Origin: Streptomyces chattanoogensis
GTDB taxonomy: Bacteria > Actinomycetota > Actinomycetes > Streptomycetales > Streptomycetaceae
Length of the DNA stretch: 64,000 bases
Direction of reading: 5' to 3'
NCBI RefSeq assembly: GCF_001294335.1
Contig: NZ_LGKG01000172.1
Location: forward strand, 1 to 64,000
Below, piece after piece: positions 7,827 through 16,564 of the stretch. The notes below the pieces were generated by a model. That model did not search any database. It was not told the DNA's origin and worked only from the letters and a program-made list of their open reading frames with translations. Within the stretch, counting starts at the first letter, position 1. Each line of letters opens with the position of its first letter. A program made the translations under genes and the position numbers.

Positions 7827-9046
7827 ACACGCTCTCCCCACCCTCCGGTGCCTGCGATCCCGCCATGGCCTCGCCTCGTTCCCCGGGCTCCCCGGGCACG
7901 TCCCCGGTCCGGCCCTGGGCATTGCTCGCCGAGCTCACACATGGCTGCCCGTTGCGCTGCCCGTACTGTTCCAACCCACTCGAACTCGCCACTAAATCAG
8001 CAGAGTTGACGACAGCGGAGTGGGAGGATGCGCTCCGCCAGGCAGCCGATCTCGGTGTCGTCAGCGCGCATCTCTCCGGCGGGGAGCCGCTGCTGCGCCC
8101 GGACCTGACGGAGATCGTCGCGGCTGCAGACGGCGCCGGGATCCACACCCAGCTCGTCACCAGCGGCGTCGGCCTCGGCCGGGCGCGGCTCGGTCGGCTG
8201 GCTGACGCCGGGCTGCGCAGCGTCCAGCTGTCTGTCCAGCACGCCGACCCGGCCACCAACGACCTGATCGCCGGCCGCCGCTCCTTCACCGACAAGGAAC
8301 GGACCGCCGCCCTCATACGGGAGGCCGGACTGCCGCTCGGCCTCAACGTCGTCCTGCACCGCCACAACCTCGACGCACTGGACGCGCTGCTTGATCTCGC
8401 ACCTGCCTGGGGTGCGGACCGTATCGAACTCGCCAACACCCAGTTCTACGGCTGGGCGCTGCGCAACCGCGCCGCGCTGCTGCCCTCCCGCGAGCGGCTC
8501 GCCGTCGCGGCGCGGACCGTACGACGGCGGCGCGCCGAGCTGGCCGAGCAGCGGATCGAGGTGGTCTGGGTCGTCCCTGACTACTTCGAAGGCAACGCCA
8601 AGCCGTGTATGGGGGGTTGGGGCGCCATCTCGTTCACGATCACTCCGGACGGTACGGTTCTGCCCTGCCCGGCGGCAGCGGCGATCCCTGGTCTCGACGC
8701 GCCCACTGTCCGCGATCACGACCTGGAATGGATCTGGCACCGCTCCCGGACCTTCACCCGTTATCGGGGCACCGCGTGGATGCGCGAGCCCTGCCGCAGC
8801 TGTGACCTGCGAGAGAAGGACTTCGGCGGCTGCCGCTGCCAGGCCTTCGCGCTCACCGGCGATGCCTCGGCCACCGACCCCGCCTGCCGGTTCTCCCCGG
8901 ACCACCATCTCGTCCGCGACCTGGTGGACGCCCCGCCCGCTCCGGCCTCCCCGACCCTCGGCGAGCCACGTCGGCCTGCCCGGCGAGCCGCGGCGGTCGC
9001 CCCGGAAGAAGCGGAAGAAGCGGAAGAAGCGGAAGAAGCGCATTGA
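7823..9046 (+). CDS. pqqE: PqqE, radical-SAM PqqA crosslinking enzyme
   Basis: 407 residues. After a 30-residue Ser/Pro-rich N-terminus comes the radical-SAM core [19 protein letters not shown], with the [4Fe-4S] cysteines Cys42, Cys46 and Cys49. [15 protein letters not shown] is the GGE SAM-binding motif. The C-terminal SPASM domain with its auxiliary cluster cysteines follows ([14 protein letters not shown], then [18 protein letters not shown] and [11 protein letters not shown]). PqqE forms the carbon-carbon bond between Glu and Tyr of PqqA. The C-terminus is unusual: a 9-base unit repeated four times encodes an Ala-Glu-Glu tail before the stop. The next gene begins 58 bases on but is unrelated, so the operon ends here. 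Confidence 0.93.
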   Translation: MNTLSPPSGACDPAMASPRSPGSPGTSPVRPWALLAELTHGCPLRCPYCSNPLELATKSAELTTAEWEDALRQAADLGVVSAHLSGGEPLLRPDLTEIVAAADGAGIHTQLVTSGVGLGRARLGRLADAGLRSVQLSVQHADPATNDLIAGRRSFTDKERTAALIREAGLPLGLNVVLHRHNLDALDALLDLAPAWGADRIELANTQFYGWALRNRAALLPSRERLAVAARTVRRRRAELAEQRIEVVWVVPDYFEGNAKPCMGGWGAISFTITPDGTVLPCPAAAAIPGLDAPTVRDHDLEWIWHRSRTFTRYRGTAWMREPCRSCDLREKDFGGCRCQAFALTGDASATDPACRFSPDHHLVRDLVDAPPAPASPTLGEPRRPARRAAAVAPEEAEEAEEAEEAH

Positions 9047-9104
9047 AGCCGCCCGCAGCTCTTCAACCCCTCCCACGCCACAAGCGTCCGAAAGAAGCGA
9101 CTCC

Positions 9105-10039
9105 ATGGCCCGCTCCCACTGCCCGCGATCCCTGACGATCGTGCTCGCCGCCGGTTCCGTGCTCCTGGGCACCGCCGGCGCCACGGCACCCGCCGATGCG
9201 ACGGCTGCCCCTGCCTCCGGCCCCGCCTCCGTCGCTTTACCCCGTGCGGCGGTTCCGATGGCTGCTGCGCCGTACGAGTACCTGGGATGGGGCGACCCCC
9301 AGAAGCCGACGGACGTGATGGCGGCAACCGGCACCAAGTGGTTCACGCTGGCCTTCATCCTCTCCGACGGTGGCTGCAACCCGAAGTGGGACGGCAGCCG
9401 TGCGCTGACCGGCGGCAGCGATGAGTCGGCGATCCGGGCGATACGCGCCAAGGGCGGCGATGTGGTGGTCTCGGCGGGCGGCTGGAGTGGCGCCAAGCTC
9501 GGCGAGAAATGCGGCAGCGCCGGCGCGCTCGCCGGGGCATACCAGAAGGTGGTCGACGCCTATCACCTCAGGGCGCTCGACATCGATATCGAGAACACCG
9601 AGTTCGCCAATGCCACGGTCCGCAAGCGCGTCGTCGACGCCCTCAAGACGCGGCGGCCGGTCTGGACAACGACGGCTGGACCGTCATGCCCTTCGACTTC
9701 GGCGGCCACAGCGGGACGATGGGCCAGGCCACCGTCAGTGCCCTGGAAGGGCTGAAATCCGCGGTCAAGAGAGCCTACGGATACGGCGACGCGGACGCCT
9801 ACCCGCACATCGGTGTCTCCTCGATGAACGGCAAGACCGACGAGGCCGACGAGACCGTCACCCTCGCGGACTTCCGTACGATCCTGGCCTACGCCCGGCA
9901 GCACCACATCGCCCGTTTCGCCTTCTGGTCGGTCAACCGCGACCGCCAGTGCGCCTCCGGCAGCGACGGCGACAGCTGCAGCGGGGTGTCGCAGGACCCG
10001 TACGCGTACACAAAGGTCGTCGTCAAGTATGTGGGGTGA
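9105..10039 (+). pseudogene. GH18 chitinase with internal deletion and frameshift
   Basis: From ATG 9105 the frame encodes a signal peptide ([19 protein letters not shown]) and the first half of a GH18 chitinase: [28 protein letters not shown] and the catalytic strand LDIDIEN. After ALKTR at about 9650 the homology jumps to another frame, which continues [44 protein letters not shown] and a normal C-terminus ending at 10039. About 30 residues normally found between these two parts are missing, so a deletion that is not a multiple of three, rather than a one-base error, broke the gene. The original product would have been a secreted chitin hydrolase. Confidence 0.8.
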
Positions 10040-10224
10040 ACGGCGGATCCGGCGTATGGCGCTGCGGTCGGGCGGCGGGATCGGGGCCAGGTCCGGACTC
10101 AAGGACGGGTTCGGGGTGGGTCGGGGCTGGGTTCGGGGCTGGCAGGTGGTCCCATAAAACCGGGTGCCCGCTGTGCCGGCCGGGGCTACAGTGGATCTCG
10201 TCCAGGTGCGAAGGCCGGGGCTAC

Positions 10225-10303
10225 TTCCACTCATAATGGGGCGGTCGCGGGTTCGAGTCCCGTCGTCGACTTCGGGTCGGCGTAGCTCAGTTGGTAGAGC
10301 ACC
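10225..10303 (+). tRNA. Circularly permuted tRNA-Met(CAT)-like element, probably not a functional tRNA
   Basis: The 3' half of a tRNA comes first. It has the anticodon arm TTCCA-CTCATAA-TGGGG (10225-10241, anticodon CAT at 10232-10234), a five-base variable loop, the T arm GCGGG-TTCGAGT-CCCGT, and the acceptor 3' strand CGTCGAC (10264-10270). After TTCGG comes the 5' half: acceptor 5' strand GTCGGCG (10276-10282), TA, then D arm GCTC-AGTTGGTA-GAGC, A, CC. The two acceptor strands pair over seven positions with one G-T wobble, so the halves belong to the same tRNA. The order is circularly permuted, with no CCA. Every arm has standard length. It could be a permuted gene, two fragments of a former tandem pair, or a tRNA-mimic RNA. 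No intact tRNA of this kind lies in the window. Confidence 0.6.
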
Positions 10304-10333
10304 AACGTTCCCCAGCTGCTGAGATCTCTGGAC

Positions 10334-10398
10334 GCACAAAGACCCTGCCGGGTCCCGCCCAGTGCGGACCTTCCCGGCGGGGCCTTTGGCCTTTGTGC
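10334..10398. terminator. Long hairpin, likely terminator for the tRNA-like element and the facing gene
   Basis: GCACAAAG at 10334-10341 pairs with CTTTGTGC at 10391-10398. Inside, CCCTGCCGGG (10343-10352) pairs with CCCGGCGGGG (10373-10382) with one wobble. It lies 31 bases after the tRNA-like element and between it and the leftward gene at 10448-10642, so it could terminate both. Confidence 0.65.
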
Positions 10399-10447
10399 AC
10401 CGTCTGCCGACTCGGAGTCTGCCGGCTCGGGGCCTTCCTGCTCGTGC

Positions 10448-10642
10448 CTACGCTGCCTCAACTACCTCGGCGCGCACTGCTGTCGTCCAGATCTCCAGCA
10501 GTACCGCATACTCCGCCATGTCCTGCGCCGTCCATGCCAAACCGTGCCGGGTGCGTACAAATCGCCGGATCGATTCGTTGGCCTCGGACGCAGGGATGGG
10601 CACCCCGGCAGGGGGAGAAGGAGAGGGGGACATGTAAGACAT
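10448..10642 (-). CDS. Small conserved hypothetical protein
   Basis: 64 residues from ATG 10642, with a second possible ATG at 10633; neither has a strong ribosome site. After a Pro/Ser-rich start comes SEANESIRRFVRTRHG, WTAQDMAEYAVLLEIWTTAV and RAEVVEAA, a two-helix pattern I associate with a small Streptomyces protein of unknown function. No membrane segment or signal is present. It points towards the tRNA-like element and ends about 50 bases from the shared hairpin. Confidence 0.55.
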   Translation of the reverse strand: MSYMSPSPSPPAGVPIPASEANESIRRFVRTRHGLAWTAQDMAEYAVLLEIWTTAVRAEVVEAA

Positions 10643-10911
10643 GTTAGGGGCAGTCGCTGACAATTCATCACCCCGTGCGCCCGGCGTACGCCCCCCGAGC
10701 TTGTTTCCGCCCCCATCCCTGCACCACCCCAACTCGCTGACCAGCGAGGACCATCGGCGGTTGGTCGCATCTTGCTCTCTGCATGTGTCCAGTTCCACAC
10801 GCTCCGCGTTCGGTGGATCTCCGGCCGACCGATCCACCCGTACGGCCCTCATGGACCGTCAACGGAGCACCTCGGTGCGCCAATGCCTCGGTATCTCAAC
10901 GCCTCGGTACC

Positions 10912-11334
10912 TCAATCCGAGCTGTCTCCCTGCAGAAACAGACAGAACGGATGCCCCGCCGGGTCGAAGAGGACGCGGACGTCGTCCTGCGGCTGGATCT
11001 CGGCTCGCCTCGCACCCAATGCGACCGCGTACGCCTCGGCCTCGTCCAGGTCGTCAACCCGGATGTCGAGGTGGAGCATCTTCTGCTGCTCCTCCGGCTG
11101 TTCCGGCCATACCGGGGGCCGGAACCCGGGCTCCGACTGGAACGAGAGCCCGGTACCGCCCTCCGGTGGCCTGAGCAGCACCCAGTCAGGTTCGCTGAAT
11201 CTCACTTCCCATCGCAGCAGGCGCTGATAGAAGCACGCGAGTATCTGCGCATCCGGACAGTCCACGACCACCGTCGCGAGCGAGAATCGAGGGATTCCCG
11301 GCGGCACCTCTTGAGTCGTCACCTCTTGAGTCAT
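10912..11334 (-). CDS. VOC family protein
   Basis: 140 residues. ATG 11334 is chosen over the TTG one codon upstream because GGGAGGAC lies at the right distance. Two VOC modules are visible: FSLATVVVDCPDAQILACFYQRLL with WVLLRPPEGG, then MLHLDIRVDDLDEAEAYAVAL ending VLFDPAGHPFCLF. The terminal Glu seen in metal-binding VOC enzymes is not obvious. This subgroup (WEVRFSEPDWVLL type) is common in Streptomyces with no assigned substrate. Tandem TCACCTCTTGAG repeats at the 5' end encode TQEVTTQEV. Confidence 0.8.
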   Translation of the reverse strand: MTQEVTTQEVPPGIPRFSLATVVVDCPDAQILACFYQRLLRWEVRFSEPDWVLLRPPEGGTGLSFQSEPGFRPPVWPEQPEEQQKMLHLDIRVDDLDEAEAYAVALGARRAEIQPQDDVRVLFDPAGHPFCLFLQGDSSD

Positions 11335-11651
11335 CAAGTCCTCCCGACGGCAATACTGCAGCCGCAGTTGAGGTGACCGGTAGTCGGGCTGCGTGGCGGC
11401 GGGGGAGTAGCTGCTGGGGTATCTGCGGGGTTGCTGGTGCTGCTGGAGCGGGAGAGCGGCTGGATGTGGGCAATCGGGCCGGGGGAGTCAAGCGGGCCGG
11501 CGAGCCGCGCCGGCGAACGTCGCCACGGGCGTCGAGCCGGCTCGGCCGCTGGGGCCGGCGTGATGACCGGGCCCCGTAACTGTGGGCTGCCTGCAGCACC
11601 AGCCGGAAAAGTGTTTGACGCCCGCCGCGTCCAGCGATCGGATGGCGGCTC
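11335..11651. other. Intergenic region, nothing recognised
   Basis: 317 bases between two divergent genes (VOC leftward, APH-like rightward). GC-rich with no convincing open frame or strong hairpin. It should hold both promoters. Confidence 0.4.
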
Positions 11652-12551
11652 ATGAGCACAGGGCAGATGCATCCCGGCCTCCATTCCTTCGACGACGACC
11701 TCGTACGGCGACTGGTCGCGGGGCAGTTCCCGCGGTGGGCGGGGCTGTCGGTGGAGCGGCTTCCGTCCGGCGGCACGGTCAACGCCATGTACCGGCTGGG
11801 TGACGACATGGTCGTACGGCTGCCGTTGGTGAAGGGCGGAGCCGAGGACGTATCGATGGAGCAGGAGTGGCTGCCCCGCCTCGCGCCCCGGCTGGCCACG
11901 GCCATCCCCGAGGTGCTCGGGGCCGGGGAGCCAGCTGAGGGGTATCCGTGGCGGTGGTCGGTGTACCGGTGGCTGGCGGGGGAGAACCCCGAGGCGGGGG
12001 CGTTGAGCGAGCCCGTGCTGTTGGCCAAGGATCTTGCCGGGTTCGTGGCGGAGATGCGGAGCATCACCCTGCCGGGGGCTCCGGCTGCCTACCGCGGCGG
12101 GCCACTGGCCTCGCTCGACGCGTCGACCCGGGCGGCGATCGAGGAACTGCGCGGGATCCCCGAGGAAGGCGTCGACTGTGATGCCGTGGCCGCCGTATGG
12201 GAGGACGCGCTCCGGGCCCCGGGCTGGGACGGTCCGCCGGTGTGGCTGCATGCCGACCTGATGCCGGGCAACCTGCTGGTGGACGGTGGCAGGCTGACCT
12301 CGGTGATCGACTTCGGGTGCATGGGGTTGGGCGATCCGGCGTGCGATCTGTTCCCGGCGTGGAATCTGCTCCCGGCCGATGCGAGGGGTGTCTTCCGTGA
12401 GGCGCTCGGCGTGGACGATGCGACCTGGCGCCGCGGCCGGGGGCGGACGCTCTCGCAGGCGCTCATCGCGCTGCCGTACCACCGGAGGACCAACCCGGCG
12501 ATGGCGCACAACGCCAGGCACGTCATCCGGGCCGTGCTGGGAGAGGGCTGA
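11652..12551 (+). CDS. Aminoglycoside phosphotransferase (APH) family kinase
   Basis: 299 residues. The kinase catalytic loop is WLHADLMPGNLL (His200, Asp202, Asn207) and the metal-binding segment is SVIDFGCMGLGDPACDLF (Asp220). The N-lobe carries GGTVNAMYRLGDDMVVRLP, the nucleotide-binding loop and Lys-equivalent region. Members phosphorylate aminoglycosides, macrolides or other small hydroxylated compounds. The N-terminal LVRRLVAGQFPRWAGLSVERL resembles the antibiotic-kinase subgroup, but the substrate cannot be decided. Length is normal, and no companion resistance gene is next to it. Confidence 0.85.
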   Translation: MSTGQMHPGLHSFDDDLVRRLVAGQFPRWAGLSVERLPSGGTVNAMYRLGDDMVVRLPLVKGGAEDVSMEQEWLPRLAPRLATAIPEVLGAGEPAEGYPWRWSVYRWLAGENPEAGALSEPVLLAKDLAGFVAEMRSITLPGAPAAYRGGPLASLDASTRAAIEELRGIPEEGVDCDAVAAVWEDALRAPGWDGPPVWLHADLMPGNLLVDGGRLTSVIDFGCMGLGDPACDLFPAWNLLPADARGVFREALGVDDATWRRGRGRTLSQALIALPYHRRTNPAMAHNARHVIRAVLGEG

Positions 12552-12577
12552 GGTCGGTCCCCGCACCACAGCCCTCA
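12543..12577 (+). terminator. Hairpin at the end of the APH-family gene
   Basis: GAGGGCTG at 12543-12550 pairs with CAGCCCTC at 12569-12576, overlapping the stop codon. No T tract follows, as is usual in Streptomyces. Confidence 0.45.
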
Positions 12578-12888
12578 GTTACGGAAGGGGGAGGCGGCGC
12601 CGTCGTCACTGAGGCGGCGGTGTCAGGAGGCTTCGCCGGGCCGGGGTCCGGACTCCTTGGCCCGGGTTTGTTGGTCCGGGTTCCTTGGTTTGGGCTCCCC
12701 CGCCTGGGCACGGGGTGCCGCAGTGATTGTGCCAACGGGCCTTCCCGGTGCATTACCCCGATCGGGTGGCATGGCAGGCCCGGTCATCAGACGCCCGGCG
12801 GCTTGATGTGGGCGTACGTGCTCGGTCCCAGGCCCGTTGTCAGTGGCCACCCGTACGGTGGTCCCCGTAACTATCCGAGCTGCTGGCG
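12578..12888. other. Intergenic region, nothing recognised
   Basis: About 310 bases between convergent genes. It contains G/T-rich near-repeats (GGTTTGTTGGTCCGGGTTCC type) but no credible gene. Confidence 0.35.
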
Positions 12889-14211
12889 CTACTCGGACCC
12901 GCCCCGCCCCTGTGACAGCGCATGGGGGCGGGGCACCTCCTGTGCGCTGGGCAGCGGGAGCGCGCGCGACATACCGGGATGCGGGCTTCCGTTGGTGCTG
13001 CAGAGCGCCTGCATGATGTGCGTCTGCATGGCGGCATCGATGGGGCTCGGCAGGGGCCGGCCGTTGCTGTCGAGCTTTTGATAGCGCGTCAGGTTGAAGC
13101 CGAGGGATATCCGATGGCGGCCGTCGGCGCTCGACAGAGACCAGGTCATCGCCCCGAGCACCAGGCCGTTGTGTCCCCAGAATTCTCCGCAGGGCAGCTT
13201 GGTGCTGAGCAGGCCCAGGCCGTAGCGGGCGGTGGTCCCTGCTATCGGCACCGTGGTCTTCATCTGTTGCAGTTGGGCGGGGGCCAGCAGTCTGCCGCTC
13301 AGCAGCTCACCGTAGAAACGGTTCAGGTCGGACATGGTAGAGACGAGAGAACCGGCCGTCCCGGCCCAGGAGAGGTTGTAGACGCTGAAGTCGCGTGGTG
13401 GGTCGAAGTCTCCGTACGCCGCCTCGTACATCTTGGCGTGCGGGCCGAGGAGGTTCGCGGACGTCGGAAAGTAGGTGTGCCGGAGCCCGGCCTTACGGAG
13501 GACATGGTCGGTGATGTACCGCTCCGGGGACTCGCCCGTGACCTTCCGCAGCAGGATCCCGGCGATGATGTAGTTGGTGTTGGAGTAGTGGTGCGCCTGG
13601 CCCGGTTTGCCCAATGGCGCGGCCCGCAGGCCCAGTCGGGCCAGCTTTTCGGGGGCGAACTGACGAAAGCGGTTGCCTTCCAGGCTGTCCGGTGTCGCGA
13701 AGATCGCTCCGGCGTAGTCGCCGATTCCGCTGGTGTGATTGAGCAGCATCCGGACGGTGATGGCCCGGCCGCGCTCGCCCGGGACGAGATCGGGCAGATA
13801 ACGGCCTATCGGCGCATCGAGCTCGATGCGGCGCTTCCCCACCTGCTGGAGCACGGCGACCGAGGTGAAGGTCTTGGTGATGCTGCCGATGCGGTGTCTC
13901 ATCTGCGGGGTCGTGGGGCGCCCAGTGCCGACGTCGGCGAGCCCCGCCGCGCCCTGCCACTGCTCGGAGCCGGTTCGCACCGCAGAGTAGGCGCCGTACA
14001 TCCCGGCGTCATGGAATGCCTTCAGGGTCCGGTCCAGCGCCGCACGGTCCAGCCGGCTGATGGTCGTTGTGGCGGCAGTAGTGCTCAGCGGCGTCGCGGG
14101 AGCCGGGACCGCCGAGGCCGTGGAGGCGGCTGGGACGGTCAGTGCCAATAAGGCGGCCGTGGCGGTCCCGGCGAGTCGTAAACGGCGGCGATTGAAGTGG
14201 GCAACAGGCAT
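12889..14211 (-). CDS. Secreted serine hydrolase, class C beta-lactamase / D-Ala-D-Ala carboxypeptidase family
   Basis: 440 residues with a signal peptide (RRRLRLAGTATAALLALTV, Ala-x-Ala near 35). The active site is visible: RIGSITKTFTSVAVLQQ gives the SxxK motif Ser110-Ile-Thr-Lys113. HHYSNTNYIIAG gives the YxN motif Tyr209-Ser-Asn211, and FWGHNGLVLG is the third conserved box (HxG-like). Proteins of this type act outside the membrane as DD-carboxypeptidases, esterases or D-amino peptidases; few are true beta-lactamases. The last 40 residues are Pro/Ser/Arg-rich and lie beyond the catalytic domain. The promoter should be in the 340 bases before ATG 14211. Confidence 0.88.
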   Translation of the reverse strand: MPVAHFNRRRLRLAGTATAALLALTVPAASTASAVPAPATPLSTTAATTTISRLDRAALDRTLKAFHDAGMYGAYSAVRTGSEQWQGAAGLADVGTGRPTTPQMRHRIGSITKTFTSVAVLQQVGKRRIELDAPIGRYLPDLVPGERGRAITVRMLLNHTSGIGDYAGAIFATPDSLEGNRFRQFAPEKLARLGLRAAPLGKPGQAHHYSNTNYIIAGILLRKVTGESPERYITDHVLRKAGLRHTYFPTSANLLGPHAKMYEAAYGDFDPPRDFSVYNLSWAGTAGSLVSTMSDLNRFYGELLSGRLLAPAQLQQMKTTVPIAGTTARYGLGLLSTKLPCGEFWGHNGLVLGAMTWSLSSADGRHRISLGFNLTRYQKLDSNGRPLPSPIDAAMQTHIMQALCSTNGSPHPGMSRALPLPSAQEVPRPHALSQGRGGSE

Positions 14212-14554
14212 GGTGGCTCCGGTGGTTCGAGGCCCTTGGCGGGCGTTCGATCTTCGTCGTTTCGATTGTGGGGGTGGGAGGGCCTCGAGCCATCAACCCT
14301 GGGAACTACCTTGATCCCAAATCCAGATGAGAAATATCAGGTTTACTTCCGTGGACTGTGGGTTATGGGCCGTGGCCCGTGGGTCAAGCGTCCTGGGCTG
14401 TGGTCCGGTCCGGTCCGCGGTCCTCGCCGTGCTCCCTCCTGAGGCGCTGCGGGCCTGTGTGAGTGACGATGGAATAGCGGAGGTGTAGCGGCGTACCGCA
14501 CGGGTGAGGGAGGGACGCCGCAGGGCGCCTGCAGAGCCATTTCGGGAGGCCCCG
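14212..14554. other. Divergent intergenic region
   Basis: 343 bases between the serine hydrolase (leftward) and the DUF6296 gene (rightward). An AT-richer stretch around 14300-14350 (ATCCCAAATCCAGATGAG region) is the likeliest promoter area. No gene is seen. Confidence 0.4.
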
Positions 14555-14785
14555 ATGGATTACCCGGAACGCTATGAGCTGGTATTTCAGGCTCTTGCCG
14601 TGGAAGACGACGTGGTGGTCGTCCGGCGTACCGAGAAGGCGGGGGCGGGCGGGTATCCGGTCTACGAAGATGAATCGGGGATCGTGCGCGCGGAGATCAG
14701 CGACCGGGGCGAGGTCCGCATGCTGGCCAGTGGGGGACATCAAGCGCCCCGGACGCCTTTGCTGGCGCGGCCGCTGAGCCCGTGA
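14555..14785 (+). CDS. DUF6296 family small protein
   Basis: 76 residues with GGGAGG seven bases before the ATG. The protein starts MDYPERYELVFQALAV, then DDVVVVRRTEKAGAGGYPVYE, DESGIVRAEISDRGEVRML and ASGGHQAPRTPL. This is the pattern I remember for DUF6296, a Streptomyces family of unknown function. No signal peptide or membrane helix is present. Confidence 0.75.
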   Translation: MDYPERYELVFQALAVEDDVVVVRRTEKAGAGGYPVYEDESGIVRAEISDRGEVRMLASGGHQAPRTPLLARPLSP

Positions 14786-14904
14786 GTGCGCGAGGCCGGT
14801 CGTCACCCTTTACGCGGCTCGCCACCCGTTAGGAGCGGTAGTACGAAGCCATGGGGTGAGCCATGGAGTGGGTGGGATGCAGGGGGCGGGGCCCGGGCGC
14901 GCTG

Positions 14905-15216
14905 CTACAGCCCGCGCAGATGTGGCCGGGGCTGCGGCGATCCCCGGCCGGCGGGCTGGTCAGAGGAGCGGTCGGCGGGGCTGCCGGTGGCCTGGTCCGC
15001 GGAGGCGGATGGTTCATGGGAGCCGGACGATTCATTCGAGCCGGACGATTCATTGCCACCAGAGGGTTCGCCTGCGTGGTCCGTCGGGTCCGCCTCGGAC
15101 TCTGCTTCGGGTTCGGTGCTGTGTCCTGCGAGGACCGCCATGGCACGCTCCAGCGTCTCCCCGGTGACCTGCATCCGGATCCTCGCCAGTCGTTCTAACT
15201 CTGTGTGGGACACCAC
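14905..15216 (-). CDS. Hypothetical protein with Ser/Gly/Glu-rich tail
   Basis: 103 residues from a GTG pair near 15216, no strong ribosome site. The first 30 residues (VSHTELERLARIRMQVTGET, then LERAMAVLAGH) form a plausible amphipathic helix. The rest is low-complexity Glu/Ser/Asn/Gly, including SSGSNESSGSHEPS, encoded by short repeats (GGACGATTCATT-like at 15024-15050). I do not recognise a family. It is moderately likely to be real because the N-terminal segment is well ordered. Confidence 0.45.
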   Translation of the reverse strand: MVSHTELERLARIRMQVTGETLERAMAVLAGHSTEPEAESEADPTDHAGEPSGGNESSGSNESSGSHEPSASADQATGSPADRSSDQPAGRGSPQPRPHLRGL

Positions 15217-15357
15217 GTCAGCGTACCCGCCGTAACTTCAAACCCCGTGCAGCGGCAAGGATTTGTCACGGCGGTGAGCCGAGGGGACGGGTGGGGGAGA
15301 GGGAAGGGGGAAGGGCGCGAGAGCCGATGATCACGAGTATCCGGGCCGGCCGGGCTG

Positions 15358-16059
15358 CTACGGGGCGTCGTCGGCAAGTGCCTGGCTGACCGCCGCCTCG
15401 GCATGCAGCCGGGTGGTCGGAAAGACGGGCACCGGGCTGTCGTCAGCGCTGATCAGCAGCTCGATCTCGGTGCAGCCGAGCACGATTCCCTCCGCCCCGG
15501 CGGCTACGAGGTCCTTGATGATGGCTTGGTACGCCTGGCGGGACTCTTCGCGGACGACCCCGACGCAGAGCTCCTCGTAGATCACCCGGTGAACGGTGCT
15601 GCGCCCGACGGCGTCCGGGACCAGTACCTCCAGCCCTTGGGCCGCGAGTCGGCCACGATAGAAATCCTGCTCCATGGTGAAGGCGGTGCCCAGCAGCCCG
15701 ACGCGTCGCAGACCCCGCCCGAGGACGGCGGCGGCCGTGGTGTCGGCGAGGTGCAGCAGCGGGACGCTGACCGCGGCGGCCACCTCGTCGGCGACCTTGT
15801 GCATGGTGTTGGTGCAGATCAGCAGCATGTCGGCGCCTGCGGCCTCGAGCGCCTTGGCGGCCTCGGCCAGTACGTCGGCCGCCACGTCCCAGCGTCCTTC
15901 GGTCTGCAGCCGTTCGATCTCGGCGAAGTCGACGGAGTACAGCACACAGCGCGCCGAATGAAGCCCGCCCAGACGCTCCCGCGTCAGCTCGTTCAGCAGC
16001 CGGTAGTACTCCGCCGTCGATTCCCAGCTCATGCCGCCGAGCAACCCGATAGTCCTCAT
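15358..16059 (-). CDS. Aspartate/glutamate racemase family protein
   Basis: 233 residues. The N-terminus is the family signature MRTIGLLGGMSWESTAEYYRLLNE. The two catalytic cysteines sit in DMLLICTNTMHK and GIVLGCTEIELL, the expected pair for cofactor-independent amino acid racemases. GLLGTAFTMEQDFY is also conserved in the YgeA/RacD subgroup. The enzyme would interconvert L- and D-forms of an acidic or broad-range amino acid in the cytoplasm, possibly for cell wall or signalling D-amino acids. The start is set at ATG 16059, since upstream codons show no homology. Length is normal. Confidence 0.88.
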   Translation of the reverse strand: MRTIGLLGGMSWESTAEYYRLLNELTRERLGGLHSARCVLYSVDFAEIERLQTEGRWDVAADVLAEAAKALEAAGADMLLICTNTMHKVADEVAAAVSVPLLHLADTTAAAVLGRGLRRVGLLGTAFTMEQDFYRGRLAAQGLEVLVPDAVGRSTVHRVIYEELCVGVVREESRQAYQAIIKDLVAAGAEGIVLGCTEIELLISADDSPVPVFPTTRLHAEAAVSQALADDAP

Positions 16060-16231
16060 CGCGCCACTTTCGCACACCTGCTCGTCCGGTGCGGCCGGGG
16101 CGGCCGGTTGGCTACCTTTCTGGGGTGACTGTCTCGGTCTTGGTGTACGGCTTCGGTACGGGTTACGGGGATCCGCCCCAACCTGAATAGTCCTCAACTT
16201 CCCTAAGGCGCCCAGGAGTTGCGATCGAGTG

Positions 16232-16405
16232 TCACACCCACATCGCCAGCGATGCGAGGGTGTCGGCTGTCTGGTAGGACTCAGACTCAGCGGTTCTGTC
16301 GTAGCGGGTGACGGCGGAACCGCGCTTCTGGAGCCAGGTCCCGATGGCCTGGGAGCTGTAGTTGTAGCCCTTGTCGCCGATGACGATGGGGTCTGTTCCG
16401 GGACG
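16232..16405 (-). pseudogene. IS5-type transposase, C-terminal remnant
   Basis: The minus-strand frame reads DPIVIGDKGYNYSSQAIGTW, then an arginine/lysine-poor stretch, TRYDRTAESESYQTADTL and ASLAMWV before a stop at about 16232. This matches the end of IS5-group DDE transposases (VVxDKGY with the catalytic Asp, then RYDKxAESY and LASLLMW). Only about 55 residues survive and inverted repeats are not visible. The spacing between the two motifs is shorter than usual, indicating an internal deletion. Confidence 0.65.
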
Positions 16406-16564
16406 TCGCCGGCATGGGCACGTTCCGCAGCATGAACCGCCCCGGGTTCGACAGAGCCCAGACGGCGGCTGCGACCTGGCGTTCTGCGATCTCGGGGTAG
16501 TGGTGGAGCGGGTCTGTGACCGACGATGGTCCGGAGATGATGGCCTGGAAGGGAGGCAGCCAGG

